A DNA stretch of 64,000 nt from Verrucomicrobiaceae bacterium (GCA_024232965.1 JACKQF010000007.1:186001-250000); one strand, 5' to 3'. Numbered from the stretch's first letter, positions 34,855-45,326 are shown. Made by a program: numbers and translations. Notes: generated from the sequence alone by a model not told the origin.

Positions 34855-35995
34855 CTAGTCCAGGGTTTGGCGGTAGCGTTTCACGCCGATGACCATGACG
34901 ACGGCTCCGAAAAGGCCAATCTGCCAGAGCTGTAGCGAGATGTCCGCCAGCGTGCTGCCTTTCAAAAGCACCCCGCGTATGATCCGCAGGAAATGGGTGA
35001 GCGGTAGGACTTCCCCGATGTGCTGCGCCCAGACCGGCATCCCCGAAACGGAAACATGAAACCGGACAGAAGTAGCGATGGCAGGAAAAAGAAGAACGAC
35101 ATCTGCACCGCCTGAAGCTGGTTCGTGGCCAGGGTGGAGAACATAATGCCTACCGCCAGATTCGCGGTGATAAAGACCAGGGCGACCAGGAATAGAAGCG
35201 CTAAGCTGCCGAGCATCGGCACATGAAAGAGGAAGTGGGCGGCGACAAGGATCAGCACGACCTGAACATAGCCCACCAGGATGTAGGGGATGATTTTCCC
35301 AGCCAGCACCTCAAAGGGCCGAGTCGGCATGGAGAGCAGATTCTCCATGGTGCCGCGTTCCTGCTCTCGCGTGATGGCCAGCGCCGTGATCATGACCATG
35401 GTCATGGTCAGCACCACGCCCATCAACCCAGGGACGATGTTGTATTGAGTAATGGCCTCCGGATTGTAAAGCGCATGTATACGCAGGTCGATGATTGGTT
35501 CTGACCCAGCTAGGTAGGCGAGCGGCCCCTTGATGTCGTTACGCAGCGCGGTGCCGATGAGGGCACGGATGGTGCTGATCGCGTTGCTGGTGGCACCAGG
35601 GTCAGTGGCGTCTGCCTCGATCAAGAGCGCGGGTTTGTCTCCACGCAGCAGATCACGGGAAAAACTAGGGGGAAGGTGATGACGAACTGCACGTCGCCGT
35701 GCTCCAGTGCCGCACGTGCTTCGGTCTCGGACCTCACTTCCGCGACAAAATCCACATAGCCGCTATTGCGGATCGCGCTCAGCAAACTGCGCGCTATCGG
35801 GCCTTTGTCCGCCATCCGGACGGCGGCAGGCAGGTGCTTTGGGTCGGAATTGATGGCAAAGCCAAACAGAGTCAATTGCACCAGTGGAATGCCCACCATC
35901 ATGCCAAATGTGACCCGGTCCCGCCCCATCTGGATGAACTCCTTGATGACGATGGCGAAGAATCGCGTGCTTGAGAAATGGCGTAACCGACTCAT
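34855..35995 (-). CDS. ABC-2 type transporter permease (two frameshifts near 35043 and 35670)
   Basis: An ABC-2 permease of about 380 residues, of the YbhS/YbhR/YhhJ type. An N-terminal helix (RFFAIVIKEFIQMGRDRVTFGMM and FGFAIN) is followed by a large periplasmic domain (ADKGPIARSLLSAI), then five helices including YNIVPGLMGVVLTMTMVMITALAITREQERGTMENLL, where EREQGTxExLL is the family signature. The C-terminus reads MPVWAQHIGEVLPLTHFLRIIRGV. Breaks at the G5 run 35668-35672 and the C4 run 35041-35044 are each mended by one base. Its ATG overlaps the upstream ATPase stop (ATGA). Only one permease gene is present, so a homodimer is likely. Confidence 0.88.
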
Positions 35996-36916
35996 GGCGC
36001 AAAATTGTCCTTGGATCGATCCATCAGGTGAATAAACACGTCCTCCAGGCCGGACGGGATCTGTTTCCATTCATGCGGCGATCCGCGAAAGCGAGCGATG
36101 GCCGCCTCCAGCGTGACCGCATCGCCACTGCTAACGTGCAGAGTCGTTCCAAAGGCGACTGCTTGCTCCACACCGGGCCGCTGCCGTAGTTGGTTAGCGA
36201 GACCGATGAGGTCTGGGCCGCTGACGCTCCAGGTCGTGAGTTTGGCGTGGTCCACGACTTCTTTCAGCGTGCCATGCGTCAGCAGTTCGCCATACGAGAG
36301 ATAGGCCAGCCGGTGGCAGCGCTCGGCTTCATCCATGTAGTGAGTGGTAATGAGAAAGGTCAGCCCACGTGCTGCCAGTTGATGGATCTGCTCCCAAAAA
36401 TCTCGACGCGCTTTGGGATCGACCCCGGCGGTGGGCTCATCCAACAGCAAGAGCTTCGGTTGGTGAATCAAACAAGCCGCCAGTGCTAAGCGCTGTTTCC
36501 AACCGCCGGACAACTGCCCCGCCAATTGACGTTCGCGACCCGTTAGCCCCAGTTGCTCAATGGATGCATCGACGGCTTCGCGGCGATTGGGCACGTCATA
36601 CATCCGGGCGACAAAGGAGAGGTTTTCGCGAATGCTCAGATCCTCATAAAGCTGAAGCGCTGCGTCATGTAGCCGACTTGGCGCTTGATGGTTTCGCTCT
36701 CCGTGATGACATCGTGTCCCAGACAAGTGCCGCTGCCTTCATCGGCACGCAGGAGGCCGCAGAGCATGCGGATGAAGGTCGTTTTACCGCTGCCATTGGG
36801 CCCCAGGAATCCGTAGATCTCCCGCTGCGCACCTGGAGGTCAATGTGGTTGACCACGGTCCGATTACCGAACCGCTTGGTCATGCCGTGTACATCAATGG
36901 CCAGATCTTCGCTCAT
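35992..36916 (-). CDS. ABC transporter ATP-binding protein (two frameshifts near 36651 and 36822)
   Basis: A nucleotide-binding subunit of about 308 residues. Walker A GPNGSGKTTF appears after adding one base at the C3 run 36821-36823; the Q-loop region VGYMTQRFSLYEDLS appears after another at 36651. The signature LSGGWKQRLALA, Walker B LLLLDEPTAGVDP and H-loop TTHYMDEAE are intact. The C-terminal 90 residues form the extra domain typical of ABC-2 exporters (YbhF/DrrA-like), ending IPSGLEDVFIHLMDRS. Both start and stop overlap neighbours by 4 bases (ATGA), giving translational coupling with the membrane fusion protein and permease. Confidence 0.9.
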
Positions 36917-37879
36917 CTGTGGTGTGCCAGTTGGACATCGACGGGTTGTCCAGGATGCAGTTGCTCTGCCACGTCCTTCTCAAAGTGGAGTTCGACCATG
37001 AAAACCAATTTGGCGCGGTTTTCGCGGCTGTAGATCACCGGCGGCGTGTATTCGGCCTGGGGAAATAAAGCTGACTTCGCCCTGCACGGGTTGCGGCATG
37101 CCATCGATGCTGACTTGGGCTGCGTCGCCCAGATGGACGTGAATGATCTCTGTCTCGGGCACAAAAAGCCGTACCCGGACCTGACCTGGCGGTAGCAGCG
37201 AGATCACTGGACGACCAGCTGCGATCCATTCGCCCACGTTGTAGAGCGTATCATCGATCAACCCCGCTGCTGGGGCTGTCTGTCGTGTCTGTTGCAGATC
37301 CCATTCAGCCTTGGCCAGCGTCGCTTCCCGCGCCTTCACCTCCGCTTCTGCGGCAGCGATCTGGTCGGCACGCGCACCCAAATCTGCGGTGGCCATTTCC
37401 GCCTCGATCTGCGCGACGCGGAATCGGTTTTGCTCGTTGAGGCTGCGCGCCCGATCCAGGCTTTCTTCGGGAACGGCACCAGACGTGCGCAGGTTTTCTT
37501 GGCGTGCCAATTCCTTGGCGGAAAGTGACATCGCCTCCCGCGACTGCGAGAGTTGTGCCTGGAGTGATTGGATCTCTGAGGGCCGTCGCCCCTTTTTGGC
37601 ATCTGCCAGCGTGGCCTGCGCTTGCTGCACCTGTTGTGCGGCCTCATCGTATGCGGCTTTTTGCAGTGTGTTTTCGATGGTGAAGAGCAGGTCTCCCGCT
37701 TTAACTTGGTCTCCGCGCTTCACTGCCAGTTTGGTCAACTTCCCCGCAATGGGTGGCGCGGGATACACGAACTCGCCCTCGACGTAGCCTTGCAGTCTGT
37801 CTGTCGGAGACTTTTCGCACGACGTTAGCACGGCGGGCAGGAGAATGAGGCATGACCAGGCACGATATGAGTTCTTCAT
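36913..37879 (-). CDS. HlyD-family membrane fusion protein (frameshift near 37060)
   Basis: An approximately 321-residue periplasmic adaptor. Its N-terminal lipoprotein-type signal is SCLILLPAVLTSCEKSP, with a Cys after LTS. The lipoyl-like half-motif is YVEGEFVYPAPPIAGKLTKLAVKRGDQVKAGDLLF. A long alpha-helical hairpin (about residues 75-190, Gln/Ala/Glu-rich) follows, then the second lipoyl half (TAPAAGLIDDTLYNVGEWI) and the beta-barrel domain. It resembles YbhG/YhiI, partners of ABC-2 exporters. The frame breaks at the G4 run 37059-37062; one base restores ISPQAEYTPPVIYSREN and the final VDVQLAHHR. Its start overlaps the tetR stop as ATGA. Confidence 0.9.
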
Positions 37880-38492
37880 AGTTCTTCCCTCCCTTGGGCA
37901 GTCATGGCTCCGCGCAGGATGACGTCGATGATGGCCGAGTAGCCGGCTTTGGCCGTCAGATTGAGCTCGTCTAGCTTTTGCGGATTCATGATCTGGTGAG
38001 TCGCCGCAAGCAGCATTTCGATGATCAATGTCTGCGGCACATCACCGCGGATCATGCCAGCCTTGCGGCCTGCGGTCAGCAATCGGGTGAAGCTGCGTTT
38101 GATCATTGCGGCGCGGCGAGTTTCTACGTTGGCAAAGATATCCGCAGCATCGCGGCGCACGTCGCGGATGAAGGCGGGCTGGATCTCCCCGTGTGCTTTT
38201 GCATGCAGGCGAGTAAGGCATGCAGTGTCTCTGGAAAACTCGACGCCGCAGCCGAAGGTATCGAATCCATGTCGGCCTCCGCCTCTCTGATTTTTTCCTG
38301 CATCACAGCCTCCACCAGAGCCAGCTTACTCGGGAAGTGGGCATAGAAGGTCTTTTTGCTCATGCCGACCTCTGCGGCGAGGTCATCCATCGTGACACTG
38401 CGGAAGCCGTGGGCCAAAAAGTGCGAGCGAGCTGCCGCGACGATCTTTTGCCGGGCATCAGCGCTGGTGGAGGTGGATTTGGCTCGTGGCAT
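37876..38492 (-). CDS. TetR/AcrR family transcriptional regulator (frameshift near 38188)
   Basis: A TetR-type regulator of about 205 residues. The helix-turn-helix lies at about residues 12-58: ARQKIVAAARSHFLAHGFRSVTMDDLAAEVGMSKKTFYAHF, a full match to the TetR_N pattern. The ligand domain then breaks at the C4 run 38187-38190; one base gives EIQPAFIRDVRRDAADIFANV and the remainder to 37876. It is the first gene of the efflux operon and so probably represses its own promoter until a transported compound binds. A candidate operator lies 13 bases upstream of its start. The arrangement resembles E. coli cecR-ybhGFSR. Confidence 0.9.
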
Positions 38493-38504
38493 CGGGTGGG
38501 TAAT

Positions 38505-38532
38505 GGAAACTGATAAAGTATTATAAGTTTCC
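38505..38532 (-). promoter_or_regulatory. Candidate TetR operator overlapping the -10 box of the efflux operon
   Basis: Inverted repeat GGAAACT (38505-38511) / AGTTTCC (38526-38532) with a 14-base centre. On the minus strand the centre contains TATAAT (38520-38525), a consensus -10. A regulator bound here would cover the promoter. A -35 is less clear (TTGCAT lies 14 bases further upstream, shorter than ideal). Confidence 0.65.
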
Positions 38533-38634
38533 GAACCGGATGCAAGTAGCAATTCACTCTCTTGCAAATGCCGCATCGGCTCGTAGCTTGGCGGCGTAAC
38601 TTCATTCACCAAACCACCCACCCCACAACGCGTC

Positions 38635-38994
38635 ATGGAAGCACCCAAAATCACTGCCTATTTGAAAACCTACTGCGGCTGGAGCGAAGGCGTCCGCGCC
38701 ATCTTCCGCAAGCACGGGCTCGCCTTTGAAGAAAAGGACATCATCAAAAATCCCGCCTTCCGCTGGGAAATGGAACAAAAGAGCGGTCAGCCTCTGTCTC
38801 CTTGTGTGGAGATCAACGGTCACATGCTGCCTGACATCAGCGGCGATGAGGTGGAAGCCTGGATGCTGAACAACAACATCGTCCAACCGACGGATGCTCT
38901 TGCGGATGCGCCGACGGATTCCGCCTGCACCGATGCCCAACACGCCGCGATGGCCGCTCAACAGGCCGGCGGTGCGATTCGCTTCGTTAGCTGA
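38635..38994 (+). CDS. Glutaredoxin family protein
   Basis: A 119-residue thioredoxin-fold protein: beta-alpha-beta start ITAYLKTYCGWSEGVRAIFRKHGL, a FEEKDIIKNPAFRWEM second unit, then the cis-Pro motif QPLSPCVEINGHML and SGDEVEAWM. The active site is CGWS, with only the N-terminal cysteine, so it would work by a monothiol glutathione mechanism; it differs from both CPYC dithiol and CGFS Fe-S glutaredoxins. A second Cys sits just after the cis-Pro (SPC). The C-terminal 30 residues (CTDAQHAAMAAQQAGGA) are an extension. Divergently placed from the tetR operon and followed by a shared terminator. Confidence 0.85.
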   Translation: MEAPKITAYLKTYCGWSEGVRAIFRKHGLAFEEKDIIKNPAFRWEMEQKSGQPLSPCVEINGHMLPDISGDEVEAWMLNNNIVQPTDALADAPTDSACTDAQHAAMAAQQAGGAIRFVS

Positions 38995-39032
38995 GCGGAG
39001 TTTTCATCGCTCGGATTCGACAGTCTTTACGC

Positions 39033-39064
39033 AAAAACCCGCAGCCAGTGGCTGCGGGTTTTTT
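39033..39064. terminator. Bidirectional rho-independent terminator
   Basis: Stem AAAAACCCGCAGCC (39033-39046) / GGCTGCGGGTTTTT (39050-39063) with an AGT loop. The A-tract and T-tract on either side let it serve both the glutaredoxin gene (+) and clpC (-), which ends at 39093. Confidence 0.92.
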
Positions 39065-39092
39065 GATGAATTGATTCTAGTGTAGCTTGGGA

Positions 39093-41621
39093 TCAGGAAG
39101 CGGAGCTGGTGGGCTCCTCTACTGGCGTATCCTCGCGGGCTTCGGCGGAGAACTTCAGCATCTTCTTCTCTTCGTTGAAGCCGACCTGGACGGTATCGCC
39201 TTCCTTCACATCACCACGCAGCACGTGTTCTGCCAGCGGGTCTTCGATGTGTTTCTCCACGGCGCGACGCATTGGGCGCGCACCGTATTGCGGGTCGTAG
39301 CCTTCCTTCATCAGGAATTCGCGGGCCGCGTCGTCGAGAACGAGGTGGATCTTCTTGTTCCGTAGGCGCACCAGCACCTTGTTGACTTCCAGATCCACGA
39401 TCTTGTTGAGCTGCTCCCTCTCCAGCATTTTGAAGATGACGATGTCATCCAGGCGGTTGAGGAACTCAGGTTTGAAGAACTTCTTGGCGGACTCAGTGAT
39501 CTTGCCCTTGATGCCGTCGTTGTCGGCATCGTTGGAGGCCATGGCAGCAAATCCAAGGGAGGTCTGGCGCTTGATGGTTTCGGCGCCGACATTGGAGGTC
39601 AGGATGACGATGGTGTTCCGGAAGTCGATCTTGCGTCCGAAGTTGTCCGTGACCTGGCCTTCTTCAAGGATCTGAAGCAGGAGGTGCATCACATCTGGGT
39701 GCGCTTTTTCCACTTCGTCAAAGAGCACGACGGAGTATGGGCGGCGACGCACGGCTTCAGAAAGCTGACCGCCTTCTTCATAACCGACATACCCTGGAGG
39801 TGCGCCAATCAGACGGCTGGCCGTGTGCTTCTCCATGTATTCGGACATGTCGATCTGGATCAGTGCCTCGGAACTGCCAAACATGAAGTCTGCCAGATTC
39901 TTTGCCAGGAAGGTTTTCCCGACACCCGTGGGGCCGAGGAAAAGGAAGGAGCCGATTGGGCGGCGTGGATCCTTGAGATCGGCGCGGGAGCGGCGCAGGG
40001 CCTTGCTGATGGCGATGACGGCTTCGTCCTGGCCGATGATGAGCTTTTTGAGCTCTTCTTCCATGCGCAGTAGCTTGTCTGCTTCTGCCTGCTCCATGCG
40101 TTGGAGAGGCACGCCAGTCCACTTGGAGACGACGGACATCATTTCTTCTTCGCCGACATCGACGATCTTCTCCTGATTGCTGGCGCGCCAGGATTCGAGG
40201 AGATCGTCAAAACGCTTCTTGGCGTTCTTTTCCTTGTCACGCAGTGCAGCGGCTTTTTCAAAGTCTTGCTCCTTGATGGAGGTTTCCTTCTCGAGGCGAA
40301 TGGTTTCGATCTCGCCCTCGATGACTTTGAGCTCCGGCGGACGTGTCATCGCGCCGATGCGCGCTTTGGCACCCGCCTCGTCCATGACGTCGATGGCTTT
40401 GTCCGGCAGGAAGCGTGATGGCAGATAGCGTGAGCTGAGGTTGACAGCGGCCTCGATGGCCTTGTCCGAGAAGCGTGCCCTATGATGCAGTTCGTATTTG
40501 CTCTTGAGACCCATGAGGATCTTGACCGCGTCTTCGACGGAAGGTTCGTTGACCTTGACGGTTTGAAAGCGGCGCTCGAGAGCGGCATCCTTCTCGATGT
40601 ACTTGCGGTACTCGTTCATCGTTGTTGCACCAACGCACTGGAGCTCGCCTCGGCTGAGCGCGGGCTTGATGATGTTGGAGGCATCCATAGCACCTTCGGC
40701 GGAACCGGCACCGACGATGGTGTGCAGCTCATCGATGAAGAGAATGACGTTCTTGTGGCGGCGGATTTCATCCATCACCGCTTTGATGCGCTCTTCAAAC
40801 TGACCGCGATACTTCGTGCCAGCAACCATGAGGGCCAGGTCGAGGGTGATCACACGCTTGTCACGGAGGATTTCAGGGACGTTGCCGGAGGCGATCTCTT
40901 GAGCGAGGCCTTCGACGATCGCCGTCTTGCCGACGCCAGCTTCGCCAATGAGCACAGGATTGTTCTTCGTGCGGCGGCAGAGGATCTGGATGACACGGGC
41001 GATCTCTTCGGAGCGGCCAATGACGGGGTCCATCTCGTCTTTCTGGGCCAGTTCAGTCAGGTCGCGACCAAAGGCGCGCAGGGCAGGAGTCTTACTGTCC
41101 TTCTTCTGTCCTGGGCTGTTTGATCCAGTGCTCTCGTTGCCTGGGCTTTCTTCATCGGCATCATCGTCCTCTTGGGAGGTGAAGTTCGGGTCCAACTCCT
41201 TCAGGATCTCGTTGCGGGCTTTGTCCAGATTGATGTCCAGATTGCGCAGAACCTGCGCGGCGACACCTTCGCCTTCGCGCAGGAGGCCCAAGAGGATGTG
41301 TTCCGTGCCGACGTAGCTGTGGTTCAGGGCTTTGGCTTCCTTAGAGGCCAAGGCCAACACCTTCTTCACCCGTGGGGTGTAGGGGATGTTGCCGACCATC
41401 TTGGTCTCGGGGCCGGAGCCAACCTGCTGCTCGACCTGCATGCGCACGGTTTCGAGATCGAGGCCGAGTTTGGTCAGAACATTCACAGCGACGCCTTGCG
41501 CCAGCTTGATGAGGCCGAGGAGGAGGTGCTCCGTCCCGACGTAGTTGTGATTGAATCGGTCCGCCTCTTTGCGTGCAAGGGCGAGGACTTGTTGGGCGCG
41601 TGGGGTAAAATTATTCATCAT
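39093..41621 (-). CDS. clpC: ATP-dependent Clp protease ATP-binding subunit ClpC
   Basis: An 842-residue Hsp100 unfoldase that feeds proteins to ClpP. It has two Clp-N repeats (residues 1-145; FTPRAQQVLALARKEADRF opening), AAA1 with Walker A GEAGVGKT and Walker B VILFIDE, and a UVR-containing coiled-coil M domain (FEKAAALRDKEKNAKKRFDDL). AAA2 has Walker A GPTGVGKT, VVLFDEVEKAHPDV and sensor-2 GARPMRRAVEKHIEDPLAE. The C-terminus is an acidic/Ser tail. The gene is unbroken. The start ATG (41621, or 41618) overlaps the corrected mcsB stop TAA at 41611-41613, so the two are translationally coupled. The N-domains bind phospho-arginine marks in the known McsB-ClpC system. No clpP in the window. Confidence 0.96.
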   Translation of the reverse strand: MMNNFTPRAQQVLALARKEADRFNHNYVGTEHLLLGLIKLAQGVAVNVLTKLGLDLETVRMQVEQQVGSGPETKMVGNIPYTPRVKKVLALASKEAKALNHSYVGTEHILLGLLREGEGVAAQVLRNLDINLDKARNEILKELDPNFTSQEDDDADEESPGNESTGSNSPGQKKDSKTPALRAFGRDLTELAQKDEMDPVIGRSEEIARVIQILCRRTKNNPVLIGEAGVGKTAIVEGLAQEIASGNVPEILRDKRVITLDLALMVAGTKYRGQFEERIKAVMDEIRRHKNVILFIDELHTIVGAGSAEGAMDASNIIKPALSRGELQCVGATTMNEYRKYIEKDAALERRFQTVKVNEPSVEDAVKILMGLKSKYELHHRARFSDKAIEAAVNLSSRYLPSRFLPDKAIDVMDEAGAKARIGAMTRPPELKVIEGEIETIRLEKETSIKEQDFEKAAALRDKEKNAKKRFDDLLESWRASNQEKIVDVGEEEMMSVVSKWTGVPLQRMEQAEADKLLRMEEELKKLIIGQDEAVIAISKALRRSRADLKDPRRPIGSFLFLGPTGVGKTFLAKNLADFMFGSSEALIQIDMSEYMEKHTASRLIGAPPGYVGYEEGGQLSEAVRRRPYSVVLFDEVEKAHPDVMHLLLQILEEGQVTDNFGRKIDFRNTIVILTSNVGAETIKRQTSLGFAAMASNDADNDGIKGKITESAKKFFKPEFLNRLDDIVIFKMLEREQLNKIVDLEVNKVLVRLRNKKIHLVLDDAAREFLMKEGYDPQYGARPMRRAVEKHIEDPLAEHVLRGDVKEGDTVQVGFNEEKKMLKFSAEAREDTPVEEPTSSAS

Positions 41622-42743
41622 TATGCTCGTGTTCGGAGCCTCCAGTTGGGGGTGGTGGTGGTAATTGTGGTGGTATGGTAGTGGGTCCCTGCAAAGAATG
41701 CAACCTTGTGCGGGTAATTTCGGCGCGCAAAACGTCCCGATCTTCGGGGAAAGTTCGCGACCAGCGGCCAATTGAAGGTGCGCGGGCTGGATCTCCAGCA
41801 GCAGCATGTCCAGGAGGGATCGATCGCAATCGGGCACCAAATCAAGGTCGGCGCCAAGGCGTAGCATGGACAGCCAGTTGAGCGCCTCTTTTGAGGAGAG
41901 CACAAAGGCATTCCGCAGGATGGCGTAGGCGCGGCCGACTTGGTCGCGCAGCATGATGGTTTGGTCCTCCAAAAGTTTCGTGCGTGCGGTGGATTCGGAA
42001 CGAACGACGCCCTCGATGACCTTTTCAATCTGCCCGATGATTTCCGCCTCTTTCTCTCCCAGAGTGTGCTGGTTGGAGATTTGGAAAAGATTCCCGAGCG
42101 CCTCGGTGCCCTCGCCATAAAGACCGCGCACTGCGAGCCCAATTTTGCCGACGGCTTTGACAACCTGATTGATCTGGTCAGTCAATACCAGACCGGGCAG
42201 ATGCAACATGACGGAGGCGCGCATCCCGGTGCCCAAATTGGTGGGGCAGGCGGTCAGGTAGCCGAGCTTCTCATCAAAGGCATAGGGCAGTTGGGCCTCC
42301 ATCTCTGAATCGATGCGATCCACGAGATCGTAGGCGCTGCGGAGGTTCAGCCCTGGGCGGATACCCTGGATGCGGAAGTGGTCCTCCTCATTGATCATGA
42401 TGCTGATGCTCTGCTTGCGATCCACGACGACGCCGCAGCCATTGGAGCGCGCGGCGTGCTCCCGACTGACAAGGTGGCGCTCCACAAGCACCTGCTTTTT
42501 GATCTTGCTGGTGTCTTTGTAGTCCTCGCTAAAACCGTCCTTCATCTCTGGGAGTGCCTCAATGATGGGGCGGACACTGGCCAGCATGTCGATGCGTTGC
42601 TTTTCCTGACTGAATCCTGGAAATGGGTTGCCGCGAAGATTCCGCGCCAGCCGAACGCGAGAGGTCATGACCACATCGGAATGGGGTCCGCTGCCCCGCA
42701 TCCAATCGGCGGGGTTTTTGATCAATGTATTGAAGCGCATCAT
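41611..42743 (-). CDS. mcsB: Protein arginine kinase McsB (frameshift near 41747)
   Basis: A phosphagen-kinase-type protein arginine kinase of about 377 residues that tags proteins with phospho-arginine for ClpC-ClpP. Motifs: MTSRVRLARNLRGNPFP, INEEDHFRIQGIRPG, and CPTNLGTGMRASVMLHLPGL with the conserved reactive Cys. In the raw frame it runs on into clpC, but this depends on a lost base in the C-run at 41746-41749 (minus strand). One added base gives PEDRDVLRAEITRTRL, recreating the RDxxRA allosteric phospho-arginine motif, and a Pro-rich tail ending EHEHNDE at 41611. Start 42743 (or 42740) has AAGG 10 bases upstream. No mcsA or ctsR is adjacent. Confidence 0.93.
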
Positions 42744-42971
42744 TTCGTTTACCTTATCCAGTAGCTCACGGTCTCAAATACTGTGACAGTGATCATGGAT
42801 ACGTGTTGAATCAGATGCAAGAGGCGGAATTTGGGGACCTGACGTGAATATTGTCGTGGGGGTCGCTCTTGCCGGACCGGCAGGAGCACAGTTCAGAGTT
42901 GCCGCGCGCTTGATCGCCGCTACTCTCGTCGGCGTTGCGGAGGGTGCAGTCGGCTTTTCCGAGCGAACGCT

Positions 42972-45212
42972 ATGCTTGAATATCTACTCCGCCGCCCCTG
43001 GCTTTCGTTTGCTGTCCTTGTGGCGGCCTGCGCTCCACTGATCTGGGCCACGGCCGCGCTCTCCCTGCGGTCGGGTGCAGGTGGATTGCTGGAGGGCGAT
43101 CCGCGCTCAAGATTCACCTATGAAATGGTGGAAAAGAGCCTGCATGGCACCTGCGTCCTCGTCGTGGTGCAGACCAGTCCGGAGGTCTTTACCAGGGAAT
43201 CGCTCGAAAAGCTGCGCGGAATCTCTGAAGCCTTCGCGGCCCTGCCCGATGTGCTGGACGTGAAGAGCTTTACCCACTCCACGATCCCTGCCCGACGTGG
43301 CTTTGGCTTGGTGATGGAGCCCTTCCTTCCTGAGGAGTGGACCGATGAAAATCTGGCCAAGGTCCGCGCCTTCTCCTCGGGCATCCCTTGGTGAAGAATC
43401 TGCTGGTCTCTCCCAACTCGCGGAACTCTGTGCTCCTGGTCACCTTTAGAGATGCATCGACGCATCCTTCGCGAGCTGTGGTGGATGAAGTGGTGTCAAA
43501 ATTCGCGGATGCGCAGCATTCCTATCAAGTCGTCTCCCTGCCTTTGGTCGAGGACGAAGTCCGCCTGCGCGCGGAGCAGGACCTGAGCTTCCTCGTGCCG
43601 GTGGTGTTGCTCTGTGTTTTCATTGCGCTTGCTCGCTACTTCAGGTCCGCACGAATGATCCTTTTCATCATCCTGAACCTGGCGGTGCACGCTTTGTTAT
43701 CGGCTGGGTTGTGTGTGCTGTTTCCGATGCAGTCGGGGGTCTATTTGATTGCGCTTTTTCCGCTGATCGCGGCGGTGCAGTTGACGCTGCTGATCCATCT
43801 CTGCAGCGATTTTAGAGATCGCCTTCAGTTAGGGCTTGTTCCCGCAGAAGCCTTGCGCGCGGCAGTGCGCGCAGTCTTCCGATCCTCGCTCTTCGCGGCA
43901 CTCACAACGGTGGCGGGATTCGTCGCGCTAGTGGCTGCGCCGGGGGCGTCGAATCAGGCGTTTGGGCTGCTCGGTGGCGCCTGCGTTACCCTGGGATTTG
44001 TGCTGCTTTTTACGGTCGGGCCACTCTCGCTGCTGCTCTTGTATCACGGCTATCAGACGCGCGCGACGATCGACGTCAGTGAAACCCCGGGTTTTGTCAC
44101 CCGGCTCTCTTCCCATCGATTCACTCCGGTGGTCATCGGGCTGGTTTTGTTGGTGGGACTCACGGGGCTTCCTTCTCTGCGGCCGAACATCAACCTCGCA
44201 GACTTTCTGCCCAAAGACAGCCCGTCGCGCAAGGTTGCCCACTTCTTTGACGAGGAATTCAACGGCATGTATTTCCTGCGCATCGACCTCGATTCCGGCA
44301 GGGCCAACGGTGTGCCCGATGGGGACTTTCTCCGCTATGTGCAGAAGGTTGAAAGCTACGCCGCCGCGCTGCCAAATGTCACCGCCGTTTATTCACATGC
44401 GTCCGTCATCGCAATGATGAATCAGGTTTGGGAGGGGGATGGGCAGAGGGCTCGTTTAAGCTGCCAGATTCGCCCCTCATGCTGGGCCTTTTTCAGCAGG
44501 CCCTGCTCGGTTCTGGACTGCCCATGACCGACGCCCTCGCGGACCCCGAATGGCGGGTGGCCAATCTCTACATCCGCACCCGCATTCTGCCCTCGGATGA
44601 ATACCTCGCACTGCACGATTCCATCTTGGCCGAGGCGCAAAAGCTCGCCCCCGAAGGCGTGTCAGCTCGTCCGGCCCCAGGACTGCGGGATTTCCTCGAG
44701 GCGGACCGCAAGGTGGTGGAAGGCCAAGTGGCCAGTGCCGGCGCGTCCCTCTCAGCCATCGCCCTCTGCCTCTTGGTGCTGTGTGGCGCTCGCTCAGGCT
44801 TTCGATCACGGCCGTGCTCTGTGTGTGCGTGCCACTCGCGGCCGCTCTGGGGTTGGCGTCGTGGTTGGGGGTCACGCTGAACAGCATCACCGTTATGGCC
44901 GGTGCCATCGTGCTCGGTGTCGCCGTGGATGACGCCGTCCACTTCGTCACCCGTTGGCAGGAACTTGTGGCGACGGGCCTTTCATCGGCCGCAGCTGCTC
45001 AAGAAACCCTGCGGGAAAAACGCGGCCCCATCACCCTTACCACCGTCGTCCTGCTGGCCGTCTTCATCCCGCTGTCCTTCAGCGCCTTCCCTCCCGTGCA
45101 AGGCTTCGCCATGGTCGCCAGCGTCGCCTTTGCGGGCTCGCTCGCCTGTGTGCTGGTCCTCCTGCCAAGGGCGCTGGCAACAAGAAGCAGATCGGAAATT
45201 GGTCCAAGATAA
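42972..45212 (+). CDS. MMPL/RND-family transporter (three frameshifts)
   Basis: A transporter of about 746 residues in the MMPL/hydrophobe-amphiphile RND class, half-sized like HpnN or patched-type proteins. N-terminal helix MLEYLLRRPWLSFAVLVAACAPL, a periplasmic domain, then helices AEQDLSFLVPVVLLCVFIALARYF to RSSLFAALTTVAGFVALVAAPGA. The second half has the GLTGLPSLRPNINLADFLPKDSP domain and NSITVMAGAIVLGVAVDDAVHFVTRW, the TM4-like motif with paired Asp expected for proton coupling. Breaks at the C3 run 43385-43387, the G5 run 44434-44438 and about 44781 are each mended by one base. Substrate unknown; hopanoids, lipids or polyketides are possible for this class. Confidence 0.85.
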
Positions 45213-45326
45213 GGCTTGGCCCGCCGCCTGTTTGCTGGGTAGAATGAATGCCTCCGGTGAATTGTTTTGAAGCGTTTGCGGTCGGCACGTCCCGCACTTC
45301 GTCGCTCTCTGCCCCGTCCGGGTGGG

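Noticed and set aside
39093..42743. A single 1216-residue McsB-ClpC fusion protein
   Set aside because: The join depends on a missing base in a C-run; correcting it restores the McsB tail with RDxxRA and a stop overlapping the clpC start.
42844..43041. Small plus-strand gene before the MMPL transporter
   Set aside because: GTG start without ribosome site, overlapping the MMPL start, and no domain.
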